A stretch of 64,000 nt of DNA from positions 372,001 to 436,000 of the forward strand of contig JAUFSD010000002.1 of the NCBI GenBank assembly GCA_033030425.1, in the 5' to 3' direction. Made by a program: the position numbers and the translations under genes. This DNA is from Verpa conica (Eukaryota; Ascomycota; Pezizomycetes; Pezizales; Morchellaceae). Below the pieces are notes generated by a model. That model did no database searches and was not told the DNA's origin. It was given only the letters and a program-made list of their open reading frames with translations. Shown here one piece after another: positions 59,093-64,000 of this stretch. Position 1 is the first letter of the stretch, and each line of letters opens with the position of its first letter.

Positions 59093-60477
59093 ATAGGTTC
59101 CAGAGATGGAGTTTTATGCAGCTACTGAAAGAATAAATTGACTTGCAAGAAGACCGAGCTAGACAGATAACGCGCCATCTTTGGAACTGTGAGATTAACA
59201 CGCTCAGACTAAGCAAGGCTTCTGTTGACTGGCGATCTTGAATTTTATAACTAGGGCCATCGTACATTATGTCTTTATTTTACGGAGTTCGGTAGATGTA
59301 ACTATATATATCTCGTGCTATTAGGAACTATCAACGGGATGTCTCGGTCTGAATCTACGGAGGGCGGGCCATTCTATGGATGAGTCCCCTGTGACAGAAA
59401 AAGAAAAGAAATGTCAAAGTTGAGTTTCAATCTTCAGTATATTCGCAATATTTCTTATTCTTGCATAGCTTGCATAGATCCCTTTAAAGTTCATGATAAT
59501 CCTTACTATAGTAATAAGTTAATATATATACAATCTTTACTCAGAAAGCTCCAACCCCCGACTCTCCTGCTCCTCGTATTCCCCAGATTAGGCCATCACT
59601 AAAGAAGATCCTACTATAAATTCTTGTTTAACTCTACCCCAGATATCCCCAGGGCGGATGTAATTCCGGGAAATCTCTAGAGTCTCCTAATTTATTGGCT
59701 GGGCTTGGAGCTTATATAATGGTTTCTCGGGTCTATAAAATAGGCAAGGCTTAGTTAAAATAAAGTATAAGTTCAGGTGATAAAATAGAATCGGTTGGTG
59801 CTTTACGAATGTAGTACCAATTGTTATCAGTGACTCATACGACCCAACCAGTATATTAGGACTAGGATCTATATTTATAGTCGTGGTATCCTTTCGTCCA
59901 TGAATGAATGAATGAATTTATCATTTAAGTACATGCATCCTTTCGTCCATAATTTCCCTACCTTTCCTTATATCAGTTCTACTAGAGAAAAGCGAGACTT
60001 TGGGACTCTAATTGGTAGGCAGCATATTAATATATATAACTTTCCCCTCAATTGACCTTGAATTGACAACCTTGCACACAAGTATTAAGAGTCTATTCCG
60101 AAACATATCACATATCCTCTACTAGCACCTACTTCTAGACACTTTATACTAACCCTAAAAAAACATCTTGCATTGGCAATATCCGGGGGTCAATGTCTTA
60201 TATTTTGCCGGGGTTTACCACAAACGGTGTACCTGACATACACGGATTAGAGCTCTAATTAATTAACCGTTTTTAATATAAAAGCACCTGGCCGCTTCCG
60301 GAGTTGAGATAGATGCGCCAAGCCATGTATCTATCTCTTTGGAGTATACCGGATATCTCATTCGAGCTCAGGGCATAAAGCTGGCTGGCTTATGTAATTC
60401 AGCAGGGCATTCCCCCATTGGGCAAAAATAGCGAAACACCTCATCAACGCAGAGTTATCTTTCGGGAGATTCTATCC
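59093..60477. other. Gene-free interval with an ATTC-tailed insertion
   Basis: AT-rich. It holds the clearest micro-insertion (59888-59950), described separately, and the promoter of the gene at 60478. Confidence 0.5.
59888..59950 (-). mobile_element. 35-bp ATTC-tailed insertion with 14-bp target duplication
   Basis: ATCCTTTCGTCCAT is at 59888-59901 and, identical, at 59937-59950. The intervening 35 bp read on the minus strand GCATGTACTTAAATGATAAA and then four ATTC units. This is the best-preserved example of the family. Confidence 0.7.
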
Positions 60478-61391
60478 ATGACCGGACAACCAACACTTAC
60501 CCCAGGTTCCTTGATAATGGCTACCATCAACCCGTCTCCGAGTTCCGAAAACACAGCCTCCCATCCTCACACTGCATCTAGCAGTAGCAGTAGCAGTAGC
60601 AGTAGCAGCAGTAGCCTCTCTGACCTCCTCTCGGAGCTCAGCCGTCTGATCAACGATCGCGAAAACGAGAAATTCACCGGCGGTGACGACGATGATGATA
60701 AATCCCCCCAATTTGATCTGGCCGTCATAGAACAGTTCGAGACAGTCGCTGCTGAAATCCAGACTATGAATAACCGTCTCACCAGAACTGTATGGCAAAT
60801 GGATAATGGATTCGACGGAGTACACATTCGCATGACCCGCTTAAACAACCGGCTAGGCGCCATCGAGAATGGCCTGAAAACCTTGATATCTGTGCGCGAA
60901 TCTCCAGAAGCCAAGGCCGCCGGGAAGGCTGCCGAGTAAGTGCTACTACTTCGGGATCGAGAATAAAAATAAAATAAAAACTTTAAGTAAAACTTTTTAT
61001 TTACATTTATGTACATACTGACGACAAGAAAAAAACAAAATAATAGAGAGCATAACCACCGTGCTCGGTTGTTGAACAGCAGGGCTAGATCTCAGGATAA
61101 GCTTGTCCCACTTCACAACCGGCAGAACTTGCCAATAGCGAACTTCACGGCAGATACTCTATATAAGTTAGCGAATGAGCATAATCGTAGGAGCCTGGAT
61201 TTTTCAGAGCATGCATGGTTATAGTGCTGATTCCGAGGGCAGAGGATAGGATAATTGAGTGGCTTGGGGCTTTTGGCCTGAGTACAGAGAGGAAGGATTG
61301 CCATATGCGGTTGACGGATTTCTTGGGGGTCCCGTACGATAAGATTTTGGATAATTTGGAGATTCGCCCAAAGTCTTACTTTAAAGCTTGA
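60478..61391 (+). CDS. Coiled-coil protein with a conserved fungal C-terminal motif
   Basis: Three exons are proposed, 60478-60935, 61047-61186 and 61243-61391, giving 248 residues. Intron 1 has a GTAAGT donor and CTGAC branch site (111 bp). Intron 2 (56 bp) has a weaker GTAGGA donor and a GGCAG acceptor; its removal joins KLANEHNQ to DRIIEWLGAFGL. The N-terminus holds a poly-Ser tract of about 13 residues (AGC/AGT microsatellite) and an acidic GGDDDDD stretch; the middle is coiled coil (MNNRLTRTVWQMDNGF, MTRLNNRLGAIENGL). The C-terminus, with LVPLHNRQNLPIANFT ... IIEWLGAFGL ... RLTDFLGV, resembles the PL-N-G-x-x-I-x-N-F-P ... L-x-A-L-x-L ... R-L-R-x-x-I-G ending of a poorly described fungal family. 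Function unknown. Start at Met 60478 is the first ATG. Confidence 0.6.
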
Positions 61392-63253
61392 GCGGCTAGG
61401 GAGGAGGGGTATCGGAGTTTTGTGTTGGTTAGATTTCGGCAGGTTTATCTGGTGTAGTTATCATTTTTTGTAATAGCTTGTTGAGGGGGGAAGGGTTTTC
61501 TTATTTTTTGCATCGGGGTCCTATGAGAGAAGTTGAATAAATAATACACCCTATCCACAGAAACAAGGCCTCCCTTCTGTAATGCCGAAAGCTCAAGGCA
61601 CATTCAGCGACAAGGCTCCCATTGGCCAAAGCCATATCGTGACAATCTAAGTGGTCGCCTTAGGGACGTGGAACTTGGAATTAGTGTAACAACAGAGTAT
61701 AGCTCATTTATACGCACATATCCAGGGCTGCTGGAACCGGTTCCACATCAATTCTCACTCGGTTCCTGCGTGGGTTGCCGCCACAGGGACTGTGCTAATG
61801 GCACCGGGAGAACTTTGGTCTGAGAGGTTACCCGGCGCAGCTGATAGAACATGTACCAATCATATATAAATCACATGACGAATAAATCTATCAGCATCAC
61901 TACATGTAGTATATGAGGGCAATTCATCTTACCCTCCCCTCTCCATCTCCAAACCTCCTTATCTACCTGAAAACGTGTTATCATCAATAACGACTAGCAA
62001 AGCCCTCTGAAAACTAAAACACCGTGAGTTCCATCAAATAATTCTTATTTTAATCTGTACTGAATAAATGTCAATGTGACGTCTTAGACGGTATGGCTGA
62101 TGACGACCAAAAATACCTGACTTCATTGCTATGGCTGAGAAATTTAAAAAGGGGTTTTATGGTTTTGGGAGAATGTGAAATATCCCTGCGTTTAATGCTA
62201 ATACATACAAGGATACTATAAACCATAGCCAGTTTACCACGGTGAATACCTGAAGTATAGTTATATCACAAACTCATCGACGCCTTTGAGTCCATTACGA
62301 GATTAAGATGTCCAAGATTTTTCTCGATATTAGGCAGCCATCGATGTGATACATTGTGAGTGTGACTGGTCACAGCCACGCTAATTAATTTCGTTGATGA
62401 CAGTCTTCTGACTTTTCTACTCTTGATCGATTAGCGAAGAGTATCAGCGAGCTCCTTACGACCTATGGTTTACCCGTGTTCGGGGATATTGCTATTCGAC
62501 GAAAGCAATTAAAGGAATTTATTTGATTCGTCATGGTAATGGAGTAGATTCTCGCGGTGCGATAGTGCTCAGTTGGGTAAGTTAGTGATTATAAGAAACG
62601 ACCTTGCGTTTTTAGTAGTTGTACAGTAGGCCCTCCCTATAAGAATAAGCTTATGGCAGAGCCTCAGTACATTTATAAGGTAAATACCTTTATAAATAGG
62701 GGAAACCTACTTTATTCTAGTTAAGATCGAGAATCCATATTCTTATAGCGGGGGTCTATTATACCTGATACTTATACCTTGCGGCAGTGACTGAGTAAGC
62801 AAGGTTACTGATAGGTATATTGGGATGTAAGGAGTGCTGTGTCTGTCTTTTTTGGAGGGTTTTCATCCGTTTTTTAGTATCTCGTGTTCTATCGAGAGTC
62901 TCTTCCTGTCTTACCCACTGACAAAAGAATGTATTAGCTTTATATGTTCTTAGGACGAGTGTTGATTATGTAAGTATCAGATCGGCCTCAACCTTTATCA
63001 TTAATAGTAGAGATTAAATCAACTAGTAATAGTATAGCTGAACTCCATTCCCAAGGCATCAGGTTCCTGGCACTGGAGGTGCCCTGATATAAGACTCCTC
63101 TTAGGGACGTGGAACTTCGACGCAATGCAATGACTGACTTCAGTAACAGCACACTAATATGGAGGCCTAAACCAGTCCCATTAACATCAAATTCAAAACA
63201 ATCCCGCTAACAATCATCTAAAATAACATAAAAGTACACTCTTCGTCCATTAA
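61392..63253. other. Gene-free interval
   Basis: No coding sequence. Contains an 18-bp direct repeat (CTTAGGGACGTGGAACTT) at 61659-61676 and 63100-63117, and a TA-flanked inverted-repeat element at 62622-62763. Confidence 0.55.
62622..62763. mobile_element. TA-flanked MITE related to the 48028 element
   Basis: The left end TACAGTAGGCCCTCCCTATA and the right end (reverse complement TATAATAGACCCCCGCTATA) both continue with AGAATA. They match over 26 bp with five or six differences, mostly transitions. The CCCTATAAGAATA core is shared with the element at 48028-48219. About 138 bp between TA dinucleotides, no coding capacity. Fot1/pogo-type derivative is inferred from TA target and end sequence. 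Confidence 0.65.
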
Positions 63254-64000
63254 TTACTTTCCCTTCCCATACCTCTCTTCAACAAGTTTCCCCACTACTC
63301 CAGCATCATTCTTATCCCCTTTCTTCACTTTCGCCCCGCCACCCCTCTTCCTCTTCGCCCCACCCCCCTTCTTTTTCTCTAGATATCCATCGTCTTCATC
63401 CTCATCCCCGAAATCCCTACTGCCCCCAAAACCAAAATCGATATCGAATGCATCACGATCAGCGGATTCAAGAAGCACAGCGTGACGTTTCGCTTTTTCT
63501 GCATCTTCCTTTGAAGTGGAAGATGAAGAGATGGGGTTGAGAGTGGAGGCCTTTGCGAGCGCTGCGGCAAGGGCGGGGTCTGAGAGAAGGGAGCTTGCTG
63601 AAGGGGGGTGATATTTCTGTTCTCGAGAAGAAGTGGAGGAAGACTGTTCGCCAAAGTAGTTTATTTTTGGACGTGATGGGGGAGGTGGGGGCATTAATAA
63701 TGAGGATGTAGGTATAGATTGTGAAGAAGTGGTGGGGACCGCTGGAGGGGCGTTCTCGTCATTGTCGGGTTTTCGTTTCTTGTTACTACCTGATTCTCCT
63801 TCCTCGTCTGAAGATGAATCATCGTCGTCTTGTAAATCAGCAAGTGGGTTATATTCTATCCCTGCACCTTCGAAGATATCGATATCAGAATCCTCGTCCT
63901 CCTTTACATCTACGCCTGGTTTTGGCGGCGGAGGCATCATCCCTAACGGTGTATTTGTTGGGTCTGGAGCTTCGAGGACGGGTTTGATATCCTTTTTTGA
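63254..64000 (-). CDS. RED/IK-like spliceosomal protein, N-terminus beyond the window
   Basis: The frame runs from the window edge (64000) to a stop at 63254, about 248 residues, and has no start within the window that is clearly genuine. The visible C-terminal part has DSDIDIFEGAGIEYNPLAD, RPKINYFGE, SLLSDPALAAALAKAS, LLESADRDAFDIDFGFGG and a lysine-rich tail (KKKGGGAKRKRGGGAKVKKG). The first motif, together with the NYFG and acidic/basic low-complexity layout, suggests the fungal homologue of RED/IK, a component of the activated spliceosome. The diagnostic RED N-terminal domain is off the edge, so the assignment is tentative. Confidence 0.5.
   Translation of the reverse strand, partial: SKKDIKPVLEAPDPTNTPLGMMPPPPKPGVDVKEDEDSDIDIFEGAGIEYNPLADLQDDDDSSSDEEGESGSNKKRKPDNDENAPPAVPTTSSQSIPTSSLLMPPPPPSRPKINYFGEQSSSTSSREQKYHPPSASSLLSDPALAAALAKASTLNPISSSSTSKEDAEKAKRHAVLLESADRDAFDIDFGFGGSRDFGDEDEDDGYLEKKKGGGAKRKRGGGAKVKKGDKNDAGVVGKLVEERYGKGK

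Noticed and set aside
1..64000. CRISPR array, bacterial operons or rRNA genes
   Set aside because: No regularly spaced repeats of that kind; introns and gene families are eukaryotic; no rRNA-like sequence seen.

Overview
The window is nuclear DNA of a filamentous ascomycete (Pezizomycotina). The evidence is many short GT-AG introns (47-112 bp, one of 181 bp) with CTAAC/CTGAC-type branch sites, monocistronic genes on both strands, and families typical of these fungi: Kar9, Nab2, Pof7-type F-box, Mtm1-type carrier, DUF3431, Kre9/Knh1-like wall protein, CYP52/CYP539-like P450 and secreted GH20. A Leotiomycetes-like origin is possible but cannot be fixed from sequence alone. All exon boundaries were joined by eye and checked for reading frame; none has transcript support.

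Layout: 1.4-3.1 kb PLP decarboxylase (+); 3.2-4.0 kb repeats and palindromes; 4.2-5.2 kb small heat-shock protein with a heat-shock-element promoter (+); 5.6-6.2 kb NTF2/SnoaL-like protein (+); 7.6-8.7 kb Kre9-like membrane-anchored wall protein (+); 9.1-9.9 kb lone Gag-like protein (-); 12.3-15.3 kb Kar9 (-); 18.3-19.9 kb F-box protein (-); 20.5-22.0 kb Mtm1/SLC25A39-type carrier (+); 22.0-25.8 kb gene desert; 25.8-27.6 kb membrane-anchored pepsin-fold protein lacking catalytic Asp residues (-), divergent from a DUF3431 protein at 28.8-29.9 kb (+); 32.5-33.5 kb 3-hydroxyacyl-CoA/L-gulonate dehydrogenase (-); 35.1-36.9 kb Nab2 (-); 37.7-39.7 kb P450 (-); 42.7-44.7 kb polytopic membrane protein (-); 50.2-52.0 kb beta-N-acetylhexosaminidase (-); 56.8-59.1 kb decayed GH3 gene (-); 60.5-61.4 kb three-exon coiled-coil protein (+); 63.3 kb to the edge, RED-like protein (-), cut by the window.

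The genes do not form one pathway. Housekeeping loci (Kar9, Pof7-like, Mtm1, Nab2, RED-like) are interspersed with cell-surface and secreted functions (Kre9-like, pepsin-like, GH20, GH3 remnant). About half of the window is AT-rich, gene-poor sequence carrying small non-autonomous elements.

The most unusual signal is a dispersed family of tiny insertions, about 33-37 bp. They share an (ATTC)n-tailed end and in two cases are bounded by perfect 13- and 14-bp direct repeats, as expected for extreme 5'-truncated products of target-primed reverse transcription. Alongside them are at least four TA-flanked inverted-repeat elements and three triloop palindromes.
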